Below are positions 44,504-57,940 of a DNA stretch of 64,000 nt, one piece after another. Position numbers and translations under genes: made by a program. A model generated the notes under the pieces. The model had not been told where the DNA came from. It did not search any database and saw only the letters and a program-made list of their open reading frames with translations. How positions within the stretch are numbered: the first letter of the stretch is position 1; each line of letters opens with the position of its first letter. The stretch lies in contig JAPXFY010000026.1 of the NCBI GenBank assembly GCA_030674185.1, positions 50,047,246-50,111,245 on the forward strand, given 5' to 3'. The DNA is from Monoplex corrugatus. Lineage: Eukaryota > Mollusca > Gastropoda > Littorinimorpha > Ranellidae.

Positions 44504-47490
44504 TTCTATTGCTGAGTATTCAAACCATTGACTTTTCCCCCTCTGTAGCTCAAGGCGGTTGTCAACCTCACTGCTAGATTGCTACAGTCCTGGAGTGTAC
44601 CAGCAGGCTCCTATGTCCTGTTATTACTTGAGCTTGCACTCTTACAATAGCACTCCAAGACTGGAACATACACTAACAGGTCTTATATGACACACCAACA
44701 GCTTGGTTCCGTTTTGGATGGGTTATCCCAAGTGTACATAACCACAATCCCTGGACGACCTCAATTGCCTCTTTCCCAAACCCTACTATTCAATTTCAGC
44801 ATCACAGAGCTCTTCATACACTTGTTTCATAACAAATTTTAATAGTCTCTACACAAGGATTTCTATAACCTCAACAGGTTCAACTCAATAGACTCACTAA
44901 GTCTCAGAGTCTCAACATACAATGCCCAGCAGTAGTAACACACTGCTACAGAAATCTCTTATGACTTACATCATCATAAGTTAAATGAAAAAGAATATAT
45001 ATATATATATTTCTTTGACAGTGAACAAACTCAGTAATAATAATGATAATAATAACAACAATAATAATAATAATTCTCCCCTCTCTCTCCCCTGTTCTGA
45101 CCTCAATGAGACCGAGCCCTGGCTCAAAAACACTTTATTGTTCATCACCTTCTTGCATCGGACTCACTCTGTTTATAATTTTGAAAATTTTGAATCGCAA
45201 ATGTTCATCCCAATCACGAATTAACTTATCTAATCCACTGCGACTTCACATTTGTGGCTCAACCAGGCCTACAGACACACAACCATATTATTAAGTCTAA
45301 CCCTTAGTCCTATATTCCGTGTCTCTCAGTATTTCTGAAATGTCCAGTTAATTTATTGCTTCCTGGGGTCAACTTAAAATGTTGATGTGCTGGCGACGAA
45401 TGTGGTGAGCCTATTCAATCAGTAATATTGTTGACGAAGAGCACAATAAAAAATAACACAAAATTATATGTCTCACGAAATGATGATGATTCAACACGTG
45501 ACGGTCGACACTCGGTCATTCGCAACCCCGGTTGATTCCCTCCTACCAGCTAGGTCTCCTCCTAGGACGAGGGTCCACGCCAGGTCGAAGCCATGCTCCG
45601 TGCAGAAAGATCTGGATCAAATCCACAACACATACCCAACACTAAATAACACTAGCATAACAGTTCAATAGCGTTATTCTCCAAATGGTGACTTGCAGTC
45701 TGTCTTATCATCAAAACTAGGTCATCTTATTAATGACTAAAAGAAAATACTATACTACTAATCTTCACAACATACGCTAGATGCCCAAGCACATAATGTA
45801 TGATTAAACCCATGTTGCCGTGGAATAATATTTCACAGCCCAGAATATCTCACCGCTCCAACCAATGTTGTTCTACTTCTGTATCGGAATCCCGAAGCCT
45901 AACATCCAGTTGGGTTCATTCTCGACTCCGAAACACTGCCAGACCTCATAGCCATGCTGCGCACACTGCATATGAAACCATATCTTGACCGAAAATTTCA
46001 ACCTCCAAAACTACAGTGACTACCATGAAAGTAGGTCACCAGAATTTTCTGGTGACCTAAGTCCTACTTTCGCTTCCATGGAAGCGGCCATTGTTGTTTA
46101 CATTGCCAAATATAGAATTACACACTTTACCATTTTGCACCAGTGCCATAGGATGTCTACACAACTTCCATACACATAAATCTTTCATACCATTCATTCA
46201 CCATTCATTCAAATTACCCCAAGGTTGTCCGTTGTCTCCACTCCTTTTTTGTTATATCTCTCTGATCTAACATACAAGCTTTCCCTTCCACTACTAGACA
46301 ACGTGAAGACAGAACACGACACAATTTGGGAAACTAGTCCCTAGGCTATCACTCTTCCACCCAAAAGCATTCATTCCTTTTCATATATTTTCTCACACGC
46401 TTCCACACGCTCCCATTCATTTCTCCATCCCTCTTCCTCGCTAAGTAGACATTTTACAACGCACCTACCCTTCTTCCATACTAACATAAATTTCACACTC
46501 TTACCTGGAACACAACGGCCAGCAGATTTTTGTAGCAGGGGCTGACAATTCCAGTCTTGCTGCTCCTACTGGTCGGGTACAAAAATACAAAACACACAGC
46601 TGCCGACAGCAACGCATTCACAGGCAGCCAAACAGTCAGAAAGCCTCTCTCTCCATTGTCTCTTAGCACCGAAACGCACAGCCACTGGCCCACTGAGGTC
46701 ACTCTCTACATTCTTTGGACATTATAATACAGTTCACTTGACTCCTTCACGTCCGAAGGCTCACAAGTACAACGACACACAGATTGATCAAAACCTTGCT
46801 GAATTCTTAGAACAAGATCTTGCTGACGTAGATCTAAATGTTCCCACAGCAAGAAAAATAGATTTTGGAACACACACGCTCATCTAGATTTAACTATAGA
46901 GTCAACTGACAGCAGTCAGACTAGGACTCTGATTCAGGGCTTCCTCCGAACGGGGAGGTTTCACATAGATTTTAGATTACAACGACAATGGACCGTACGT
47001 TCGCTTCACTAGGCAGTTTTTTGTAGACTGGCGGTTGGCGCCCAAAGGCTCATGGGAGTCAAATTGTGACTTACTCTGCCAAATCCTAATCTTTCATTTT
47101 ACACATAATGGTATTCCAGATCTTTCTACATCAAATATCATTTATTCAACTCACACATGCATACTCCCACAGTTACACGCATGCAAGCACCCAGATAATG
47201 CATACGCATAACTTTACGTCACAAAGTGTTTCCACGGTGACGCATACATATTTCTAGGAAGGGGAGACAACCTGCCCTACCGGACAACCTATCGTATCGG
47301 CTGCTTCCCTTGGATCAAATGGGTAACTCGGATCTTGTATGGTGGGGGAACATGGGGAAGGGGAGCTCTAGCCTGTGCAAGAAGAAGAAGAAGGATCAGT
47401 ATCATAATGATAACGATACATCATTTTTGTATTAGTGTTAGTATCATTATTATAATAATTCATTCTTGTATAGCACAACTCTCCAAACTC
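44504..47490. other. IDH3B intron 3, 3 kb of unclassified DNA
   Basis: No coding region was recognised. There is an AAT-type simple tract at 45035-45075, a perfect 12-bp stem with a 2-bp loop at 46033-46058 inside a longer imperfect palindrome (46023-46080), and a GAA tract at 47380-47395. The stretch has the look of decayed non-coding mobile DNA, but no ends were found. Confidence 0.45.
46033..46058. other. Short perfect hairpin
   Basis: AGGTCACCAGAA and TTCTGGTGACCT are separated by TT. Outer segments CCATGAAAGTAGG and CCTACTTTCGCTTCCATGG extend the fold imperfectly. Confidence 0.7.
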
Positions 47491-47860
47491 ATTTGGACTC
47501 ACTGCGCATTACGTATAATTGACTATTAGTGGAGTATGGAAAACTCGAGCTGTTATGTGAGCTGACCACACTCCACTACATTGTTGCACAGTTTTGCATC
47601 TTTAGTGGGTGTGATTGCAGGGCGTTTTCACATGTCCGTAAGTCACCGGACACTGACATGACTTACAGGCTCTTTAGTGTGCTTATTTGATATTGTGAAT
47701 GCGTATACACTTGGAGGAGGGGTTAGGCACTGGCAGGTCTGCATTGCATGTTGACCTTGTAGATCAGAAAAATCTCCACATTTACCCTCCAGGCAGAGGT
47801 GTCCAGGCCAGATTGAATCCAGGATCACCTGAGTGGAAGTCCAGTGATCATCCATTTGAT
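47491..47860 (-). repeat. tRNA-headed SINE, copy 1
   Basis: On the minus strand the head contains GGATTCAATCTGGCC (B-box-like). The body shares AGACCTGCCAGTGCCTAA and TGTAAGTCATGTCAGT with the copy at 53390-53740. Confidence 0.65.
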
Positions 47861-47994
47861 TGTCACATATATCATGTACAAGTTATAGCTTATATAGTGT
47901 TCTTCTCCATATCATTTGTTCTCACTGCACATTTCACATTCACTATAAAATGGTGGGACTTGAGGAGATCATGCTCGGTTCTGAGTCACTGACA

Positions 47995-50513
<2,519 letters not shown>

Positions 50514-50610
<97 letters not shown>

Positions 50611-50825
50611 CACACACACAGGCACACACACTTACACACACACGCCACAGACAGAGAGACACACATGCACACATGCATACACACCACACACACATACACA
50701 TAATACAGAGACAGACACATATATACACATACACACACACAAACATACAAATACACACACACACACAATGTATGCACACATACACACAGAGAATGTACAC
50801 ACACATGTACACACATATGTACACA
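50514..50825. repeat. (CA)n array and CA-rich tract at LINE 3' junction
   Basis: About 95 bp of pure CA (50514-50608) are followed by 200 bp of degenerate CA/TACA sequence, ending about 50 bp before the exon 4 acceptor. Confidence 0.95.
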
Positions 50826-50876
50826 AAGGATCATATGAGAGTTCAACCAATCTCATTATCGGTCTCTTTGCTGCAG

Positions 50877-51143
50877 ACGAGAACTAGACCTGTATGCCAA
50901 TGTGGTGCGAGTCCGGAGCCTACCAGGCTTGAAGGCGCGCCATGCCAACCTTGACATTGTCGTCATCCGAGAGCAGACGGAGGGAGAGTACAGCGCCCTT
51001 GAGCACGAAAGTATCCCAGGTGTGGTCGAGTGTACGAAGGTGGTCACAGAGCCCAACTCCATGCGCATCGCCAAGTTTGCTTTCAGTTATGCCTTGAGAA
51101 ACAACCGCCACAAAGTCACTGCCGTTCACAAAGCCAACATCAT
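50877..51143 (+). CDS. IDH3B: IDH3B exon 4
   Basis: The acceptor is TTTGCTGCAG at 50876 and the donor is ATCAT|GTAAGT at 51143. The exon completes an Arg codon and encodes [17 protein letters not shown], then [15 protein letters not shown] and [17 protein letters not shown], ending in TAVHKANI and a split Met. The R-E-x-T-E-G-E-Y-S block holds the substrate-binding arginine and the phosphorylation-loop-like serine region of NAD-IDH. HKANI carries the conserved Lys of the active-site region. The pattern is that of the beta subunit, with LDLYANVV and SLPG. A longer exon of 89 codons is usual for this part of the gene in animals. Confidence 0.96.
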
Positions 51144-51277
51144 GTAAGTGGTGTAAAGTCTTTTCATAGCATGAATGTCTTTGAAAGCTGGTACTTTGTA
51201 AGTTGTTTAGTGTCACAGTGAAAAGATAAGAAAACTGAATGTATTGTGTGAATTTCTCAAAGACTTCCCTTCATATT

Positions 51278-51475
51278 AATGCTTTCACTTCCTCACCCTG
51301 TCCACCCACCATCTGTAAAACTATAATCCTTTCACTCCTTCATCCTGTCCACACCGCTGCAAAACTGTAATCTGGTCACTTCCTGATCCTATATACCAGC
51401 TGCAAAAATATCCTTTTCATTCCCTCACCCTATTCACCAACTGCATAATTGTAATCCTTTCATTCTCTATCTACA
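51278..51475. repeat. Run of four diverged TTAA-MITE half-units
   Basis: Units of the type CTTTCACTNCCTCACCCTGTCCACC ... CTGCAAAA recur near 51281, 51328, 51370 and 51410 in the same orientation, forming a head-to-tail series rather than the usual hairpin. Confidence 0.55.
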
Positions 51476-51770
51476 AGAGCAGTCCATTGAAGTTCTCCCT
51501 CATCCATCCTGCAGTGCTGACTTAGCCCCATGCAAGTTGTACTTGTTTCCCCTTCAGAAGTAAGATCTGGCTGGCAAGGTGTTCAAGCATCCAGGACTGG
51601 GAAGAACAGTGAAATCACAGCTAGATCAAATAGTGTTTGACTCTTGGCTGAGGAAGCTGAAATTATGTGTAGAGAGAAGAGGAGAGTGCTTTGAAGGACT
51701 TTGTCAAAACTTAACATACATTTGACTTCTCATTTTTGTTTTGCCAAGTAAGTGACCAAGTATTGGATTA

Positions 51771-51876
51771 GCCCTCATACTTGGTTTAAATTTGGTAATG
51801 TTATGTTACTATAAAGTGCAGCTGCCCTCATACTTGGTTTAAATTTGGTAATGTTATGTTACTATAAAGTGCAGCT
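51771..51876. repeat. 53-bp perfect tandem duplication
   Basis: The 53-bp unit beginning GCCCTCATACTTGG occurs at 51771-51823 and 51824-51876 without differences seen. The rest of intron 4 (51144-52293) holds nothing recognised. Confidence 0.9.
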
Positions 51877-52293
51877 GCATGTTTTTGATAAGTACTATTT
51901 GCGCTATTGAAAAAACTATTATCTATTGATAATAGTTTGGATATACATGCCTGGTGGTATTGTTGTTTCACTGAAAAAATATCTCAGTTTGGATACCATA
52001 CTACTCAAGAATTAGGTCAGTAAATAATGTGATTGTCTGTAGCTGTACAGAATTTCATGCCAACAGCTGACTCCCCATATTTCAAATGAGTGTCTTTTCA
52101 TTTGTTATTTTTAATAAATATTTCCCTATCAGACATGAATGTCTACAGGAATTCATGAAGGGAAAATCTTTCAGCATGGAGTGAGTTCAAAATAGAATGA
52201 GGTATGGACACAAACAAGTAAAGTTGGGAGAGATTTTAATCCTCTGATATATGTGTCATGTATAACAAATTCATGTATGTGTAATTTTGACAG

Positions 52294-52396
52294 GAAACTG
52301 GGGGATGGCTTGTTCCTGAAGTGTTGCGAAGAGGTGGCCAAGAACTTTCCCACCATCGAGTATCAGAGCATGATAATCGACAACTGTTGTATGCAG
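52294..52396 (+). CDS. IDH3B: IDH3B exon 5
   Basis: The acceptor is TTTTGACAG at 52293 and the donor is ATGCAG|GTAAAA at 52396. The exon completes Met and encodes [15 protein letters not shown], then [10 protein letters not shown] and [15 protein letters not shown] and the I-I-D-N-C-C-M-Q ending are diagnostic of IDH3 beta; the catalytic and gamma subunits have different residues after D-N. The Asp of IIDN corresponds to the metal-coordinating aspartate position of the family. It ends in phase 0. Confidence 0.96.
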
Positions 52397-52894
52397 GTAA
52401 AAAAAGAGAATCTTGTCCTCCTGTAATGTAGGAGTTTGTCTTCCTTTTCGTGGTGTATGTATGAGCATTGTTAGCCCACACTGTGCAAGCATTTTCTTAC
52501 TGTATAGTCTGCATACTCTTTGTCTTCAGCAGGTATGCATGCATGGTATATTTGTGTTTCTGTAAGCCACTGAGTACTGGTTTGGCTTAGGAGTTTGGTG
52601 TTTGTTCAAGATGGATTTATCACACTTGGACAATTCCAGACGTACTGTACCCAAATCTGCCAGCAATTACCTGGCAGGTTCCTCAAGCCTGTGCAATACC
52701 CTATACACTGGCAAGGTCTTGAACTGAGGAGCAGAAAGGGGGAAGGTGTGGGAGGTGGGGGGGGGGGGGTCTTTGAAAGACTAAACTGACACCATCAGAA
52801 GGATGGAAATATTAAGATGGGTAGTAGACAAGCTGGACTTTAATGTTGCAGGATTGAACTCACACTATCACATCCTGAGTCCACGACTCAGTCA
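52397..52894. other. IDH3B intron 5, first part
   Basis: A G run lies at 52757-52769. No other feature was recognised. Confidence 0.45.
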
Positions 52895-53125
52895 AAAGAA
52901 GCAACCAGCCCACAAGATGTATAATGATGCTATGCATGCGTGTACACACAGAGGTGGTCCAGGCACTAGTACTAGTAGATCTGCACATAACTGTGTTGAC
53001 CATGGAAATCAGGAAACATTTCCCCATTCTTTATCCACCAGGCAGCACCCAGACAGAATTGAACCCAGAACTTCCAAGAAGATGTCCAGAGTCCTAACCA
53101 CATGACCATAGCTCCCATCAACAAA
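52895..53125 (-). repeat. tRNA-headed SINE, copy 2
   Basis: The minus-strand head carries GTCATGTGGTTAGGACTC (A-box region) and GGGTTCAATTCTGTC (B box) near 53060. The body shares TTTCCATGGTCAACAC-type sequence with copies 1 and 3. The 3' part is truncated or diverged. Confidence 0.65.
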
Positions 53126-53182
53126 CAGGTTTGGAAGAGATGGTTACCATGATTTTTAGACTTTATCAATTTTTTTTCCGTC

Positions 53183-53312
53183 TGAAACCTTTCACTTCCA
53201 CACCCTGTCCACCAGCTGCAAAAACTTAATCCTTTCAGTCCCTCCCTCTATCCACCGGCTGATAAGGCTCTGCACAGTCGGCTGGGCTTTAAACAAAAAT
53301 AACAGTAAATAA
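53183..53312. repeat. TTAA-MITE half-unit joined to R540 3' tail
   Basis: CTTTCACTTCCACACCCTGT to about 53262 is MITE-like. GGCTCTGCACAGTCGGCTGG followed by GCTTTAAACAAAAATAACAG at 53268-53312 is the R540 family 3' end. Confidence 0.55.
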
Positions 53313-53389
53313 CAATCCACCTGATCACTAAAGTTTTGGATTGTTTTTTTCTCCATCTCGTTCCGAGATGTATTTTCTCATAATTATGT

Positions 53390-53740
53390 ACTGTATAAAT
53401 AACGCATAATTGGTGGTCCACACCGTGCATGTGTTAAGTTGCAGCACAGTAAGAATACTCCATCCTTGGTGGGTGTGCACACTGGGTGTTTTTGTGTTTC
53501 ATAAGTCAGTGAAAACTGACATGACTTACAGAATCATTAACATGCATGTTGATATTCTAAATGCATATTCATACTAGGGAGTTCAGGCATTAGCAGGTCT
53601 GTGCATTTGTTGAACTTGGAATTCAGGAAAATTCTCCACAAAAACCCCATCAAACAGTATGTGGGCAGGGTCGAACTCAAACTTTCCACTTGGAAGTCCG
53701 ATATCTAACCAACGTCTAATTCACCCACTGTTCTTTTTTG
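53390..53740 (-). repeat. tRNA-headed SINE, copy 3
   Basis: The minus-strand head includes ACGTTGGTTAGATATC (A-box region) and GAGTTCGACCCTGCC (B box) near 53680. The body includes AGACCTGCTAATGCCTGAAC and TGTAAGTCATGTCAGT, collinear with copy 1. It ends in an AT-rich tail. Confidence 0.7.
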
Positions 53741-54068
53741 GGTGGTGGTGTTTTGTTTTGGATTTTTTTGTTTTTGGTTATTTGATCAGTTTATTAAAAC
53801 CCACTACCTCCCCCTCATTATTAACTATTGTATAATAGCATTTAAGTTGATACAGCATGTATGCAAGAGCAAGTACCTTATTATGTAGTGTGATGTTGAA
53901 TCGTTTTCAAATAGTATGTTTTGATAAAGTGTCAGTTCCCCCCTTTCATCTGTATCAACCATCACATTCCCCCCCCAAATTCCATGAAAATTGTACAATT
54001 CATCCAAGGGCACATAACTGTATTCTTGCACTGTCACAACTATCCCCCCCTCCTTCCCAACAGCACAA
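53741..54068. other. IDH3B intron 5, last part
   Basis: T- and C-rich intron sequence; nothing recognised. Confidence 0.45.

Positions 54069-54147
<79 letters not shown>
54069..54147. repeat. (CA)n microsatellite, 80 bp upstream of exon 6
   Basis: About 78 bp of pure CA repeats. Confidence 0.95.
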
Positions 54148-54148
<1 letters not shown>

Positions 54149-54226
54149 TGTATAAATGAGGTAGCAGAAGCATGACTGTTCTTATTTTTGAATTTTTCAT
54201 GCATTTCTGGTTTGGGTATGTTCCAG

Positions 54227-54373
54227 CTGGTGTCCAACCCTCACCAGTTTGACGTGATGGTGATGCCAAACCTGTACGGAAACATCGTGGACAACCTGGC
54301 GGCAGGCCTGGTTGGGGGAGCAGGGGTGGTGCCTGGGGAGAGCTACAGTAAGAATGTGGCCATCTTTGAGCAG
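54227..54373 (+). CDS. IDH3B: IDH3B exon 6
   Basis: The acceptor is TATGTTCCAG at 54226 and the donor is GAGCAG|GTACAG at 54373. Its 49 codons begin [15 protein letters not shown] and continue [19 protein letters not shown] and [14 protein letters not shown]. The F-D-V-x-V-x-P-N-L-Y-G-x-I-x-x-x-x-A segment is the conserved metal- and nucleotide-binding loop of the isocitrate dehydrogenase family, and [10 protein letters not shown] is the beta-subunit form. It begins and ends in phase 0. Confidence 0.97.
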
Positions 54374-54519
54374 GTACAGGTCTTGTCATGGTCAACACAT
54401 CATTTTTGTTTGTTTGGGATGTTTACATTGTTTATTCGTGTGTATATGTGTATACGCATGCCTTTGTTTATTGTAGTCCTCTGGGTGTGTTTTTGTTTGT
54501 CTCCGTTTGCTGGCAAATT

Positions 54520-54785
54520 ACACATAATTTACATGGGTACCTGTACATTTAAATTGTTCATGCATGTGTTTTTGTGCTTTACACATAATTTACATGCATA
54601 CCTGTACCTTTAAATTGTTATACATACCTGTGCCTTTAAATTGTTATACATACCTGTGCCTTACACATAAGTTATATACATATCTGTACCTTTAAATTGT
54701 TCATGCATGTGTTTTTGTGCCTTACACATAAGTTGTATACATATCTGTACCTTCGAATTGTTCATGCATGTGTTTGTGTGCCTGT
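54520..54785. repeat. Minisatellite in intron 6 abutting exon 7
   Basis: Units of about 65 bp containing TTACACATAA, TACCTGTACCTTTAAATTGT and TTCATGCATGTGTTTTTGTG occur about four times, with one internal contraction near 54615-54665. The array reaches to within 10 bp of the exon 7 acceptor. Confidence 0.85.
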
Positions 54786-54793
54786 ATCATCAG

Positions 54794-54949
54794 GGGGCAA
54801 GACACGCCTTTATGGAGGCAATAGGCAAAAACATTGCCAACCCCACAGCCACTGTGCTGAGTGCTTGCAACATGTTGAAGCACATGCACCTGGAGTATTA
54901 CTCTTCCCTCATCTGTGACTCTCTGTTGAGGGTGATCAAAGCAGGAAAG
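54794..54949 (+). CDS. IDH3B: IDH3B exon 7
   Basis: The acceptor is GTATCATCAG at 54793 and the donor is GGAAAG|GTCAGT at 54949. The exon encodes 52 codons starting GARHAFMEAIGKNIANPTA and continuing VLSACNMLKHMHLEYYSS to VIKAGK. The G-x-N-I-A-N-P-T-A motif is universal in the family, where it contributes to NAD binding. Together exons 1-7 give 348 codons, and beta subunits are about 380 residues long, so a terminal exon of some 30-35 codons is expected. I found none between 54950 and 64000. Confidence 0.96.
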
Positions 54950-54956
54950 GTCAGTG

Positions 54957-55115
54957 ATTGTGTGTATGTGGTGGGGGAACATGGGGGAGGAGAGGGGAAG
55001 TGTGTGTGTGTGTGTGTGTGGTAGGAGAACATGGGGAGGGGAGGGGAAGTTTGTGGGAGTGGGGGTGGGAGTAGAGGAACATGGGGGAGAGGAGGGGAAG
55101 TTTGTGTGTGTTGCG
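54957..55115. repeat. GGGGAACATGGGG-type minisatellite
   Basis: Three irregular units of 50-65 bp share GAACATGGGG and GAGGGGAAGT; TG runs separate them. A similar single unit lies at 47337-47365. Confidence 0.75.
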
Positions 55116-55280
55116 TTATGGGTTTGCTTGATATCGTGAGTGTATGGATGCTAAACTATTCACGCACAAAAACATGTCTACTCAGTCAGGTTAGGTTGGA
55201 GGGAAGATTATTATTGACTAGAGTAAAACCGAATGAGGATACAACCAAATGCGAATAAGCCGAATGCCACATCCCTCTTT

Positions 55281-56009
55281 CAGCTCAACCCCGGTTCAGC
55301 TGCTACTATTTCAGCCCCTATGGCTGAAGGGCGACACGGGTATGGGTCTCCTTTGGGAGGCAGGAAGGCCAGCACCTTGACAGAAAATGGCTCACCCCCT
55401 GGTTCGCCAGGCGGGATGCCCCCAGGTTCGCCAGGCGGGCCAAGGGAGACAACCCCCTATTACGGGCGTCAGATCATAGATCCGCCCAGGTTGTCTCCCT
55501 CCCTGCAGCCTGCTTGTGCCCTCAACGCAGCTGCGGCTCTGAAAAAGGCTCACCCCCTGCTTAGCCAGGTGGGTCATGGGTGACAACACCCCTGCCGCGG
55601 GCGTCAGACCGAGGTCCGCCCTGGCTTGGTCATCACAACTCAACTACGGTTCTGTTGCCATGACCACGAGCCCTCAACTCAGCTTCGGCTCTGTTGACTT
55701 TTTGTTATTTTGCAGCCTTCACACTGCCCCTCACGGTAATCGACTCAGCTGCGGTTCTGTTGATTCCGTACTCGCCCCCTCCGCACAGCTCAATCCCGGT
55801 TCAGCTGCTACTACTTCAGCCCCTATGGCTGAAGGGCGACACGGGTATGGGTCTCCTTCGGGAGGCAGGAAGGCCAGCACTTGGGCAGAAAATGGCTCAC
55901 CCCCTGGTTCGCCAGGCGGGCCAAGGGAGACAACCCCCCCTATTACGGGCGTCAGATCGTAGATCCGCCCAGGTTGTCTCCTTTCCTCCCCTGCAGCCTG
56001 CTTGTGCCC
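55281..56009 (+). repeat. Duplicated ~230-bp block in the gag-side region
   Basis: The block at 55281-55523 recurs at 55786-56009, 505 bp apart, including ATGGCTGAAGGGCGACACGG and GCCTGCTTGTGCCC. Within the first copy, GGTTCGCCAGGCGGG is itself doubled. A further pair of related segments (CTTGGCAAATGCCAAGCGAC and CTTGGCAAATGACAACCGAC) lies at 56056-56150. Confidence 0.85.
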
Positions 56010-56133
56010 CTGCTCCAACCTCTTTGTCCCATCCGGACAGAGTGCTTGGTCGCCTTGGCAAATGCCAAGCGACCCACTGCAGGTTGGCACATCTCTGTCC
56101 CATTGTGGACAGAGCGCTTAGTCGTCTTGGCAA

Positions 56134-57102
56134 ATGACAACCGACCCCCAGCAGGCTGGTCCCTTGGGCACTGGGGATCCGGGGACTTCATCGGCTCAGT
56201 CCATGACGCCTCCCATGGCACCGTACATGGCACCATGGCAGCACTTCCCATCTATGGGATTTCCCCTTGCCTCGTTCGCAGGGTATACTTGGTGGCCCTG
56301 CTTTATGCCCGGCGCCCCACCCACGCAGGCGTCTGCCCTGACCACCACTCTGGATCCCCCAGTCGGATTCCTCCCCAAGGGGGCCTCCCCGGGGCTTCTG
56401 ACCCCAGTCCGTTTGGAGTTTGCCCACACTTGGGCACTCCACAGTCCATCGCCTCCTCTGTAGGCGGGCCGGGGGTACACTGACTCCACAGCCCCAGCCT
56501 CCCCTTTCCTAAAAGAGTCAGGCTTGGCGGCTGACTCGGTGAGCAGGGCCCATAGCAAGGTGAGGGGCACTGAGGCACAGGACATCCTTCCAGGCTCTGT
56601 GCCCGACTTCCTTGGAGCTCTGGCTTACGGGAAATTCCTGAGGCCAGAGAAACTCCCTTTCCACAGAGTGGTCCTCACGGTCCATGAGGCCATTCCAGAG
56701 TCGCCACTCTCCCTCACACAGGATAACCTCCTCTTAGCGCAAGAGAGGTCTCAGGCCCAGCAGCGGCATATCTCCCTCTCGCAGCGCTGCCTGGCAAACT
56801 GGGAGGAGACTGCCAGGAGGGGTCTGGAAGTGGATCTAGTGGTGGATTCCTTCTTGGGTGTGGTCTGGTGTCCGCTCTTCAGGACCCAGACTACGAGCCC
56901 GCTTCTCTCCGTCAGTCACCTGTCTCTCCCACAATGGTTGCTTCCATTCACTCCATGGTGGAAAGACCTCAAGCACTCAACCAATGCCCTTCGCCAGATT
57001 GTACCTCAATTCAGTCCTGTCAAGGCCAAATGCAGTACTCTTACCATCTTTGGTCACCTGCTCTTCATCTGCCAGAGCTTCCTCGAGAGCTGTGCCACTT
57101 AG
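56134..57102 (+). pseudogene. DIRS-like gag region
   Basis: An open stretch at 56524-57102 encodes about 190 residues with PDFLGALAYGKFL and WEETARRGLEVD-type segments and no zinc knuckle. Upstream frames (56134-56463) are proline- and glycine-rich. Position before the RT, and length, fit a gag-like protein of DIRS elements, but the similarity claim is from memory of the group and is tentative. It is followed by frame changes near 56850-56870. Confidence 0.5.
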
Positions 57103-57374
57103 GTCTGGTTCCCTCTTCAGGACCCACGTGCAGGCCACTATCAAGAGTCACGGTGAAATCAGGAGGGACCTCGCCCTTCTCTCTGGTCCCGCTTGCCCCG
57201 CGGCAAAGCGCCCTGCTCCGGCGGCTCCCCCACCTTCCAGGGGCCTCCATAGGAGACATTTTGCGCCTCCGTCAGCCCCAAAGGGGCTAGGGTAAGCACA
57301 CACACCACCCCCCCCCCACACACACACACACGCGATCCTGTGGGCAGTCTGTCCCGACACATAGACACTTTCAG

Positions 57375-57940
57375 ATGGAAACCCCTAGATCCATCAGTGA
57401 TGCCTTGCTCCTGGACGACTGGGGGATTTCCATTGATCTCAGAGATGCATATTCCCATCTCTTTATTCACCCAAGGGACAGGACGTACCTCCAATTCGTT
57501 TCGAGGAACCGATTCTTCCAGTTCAGGGCTTTTCCCCAGGGTTGCTTGGGACCAATCATCAGTGAGCAAATGGCACTCCCGGTCCCGGTTAGCCCAGGGA
57601 GTCCATATCACACACCCCCCTCCTCAGCGGACTTGTTCACGGATGCGTCCTAATCCGGTTGGGGGGCCTACGTGGGCCTGCTAACAGCAGCAGGTCAATG
57701 GTCACAAGACCTCCTTTCCTGTCACATCAACATTCTGGAACTGGAGGCAGTTTTTTTCAAGCCCCCAGAGACTTTCTCCCCTTTCTTAAGGGAAAACATG
57801 ATCGCATCGACATGGACAACACTACTATGGCTTGTTACATCAACAAGCAAAGGGGCGCTCGCTCCCACTCCTTGTCTCGGAGAGCGGAACAGCTTCCACT
57901 CTGGTGTGTAGAACAATCCTTTCAGATCTCAGCGATGCAT
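57375..57940 (+). pseudogene. DIRS-like RT and RNase H, RT core deleted
   Basis: The RT begins WGISIDLRDAYSHLFIHP and RFFQFRAFPQGC, which are the early palm motifs of DIRS-type RT. Immediately afterwards the sequence passes to SADLFTDAS at about 57630, the first RNase H motif, then GLLTAAGQWS and HINILELEAV. The segment that should carry the catalytic Y-x-D-D box, roughly 100 codons, is absent, so an internal deletion has removed the RT active site. A TAA follows FTDAS at 57651. Confidence 0.8.

Noticed and set aside
54950..55140. Continuation of IDH3B coding sequence past 54949
   Set aside because: The frame runs into GGGGAACATGGGG minisatellite; the GTCAGT donor at 54950 is in the expected place, and the downstream residues do not resemble the family C-terminus.
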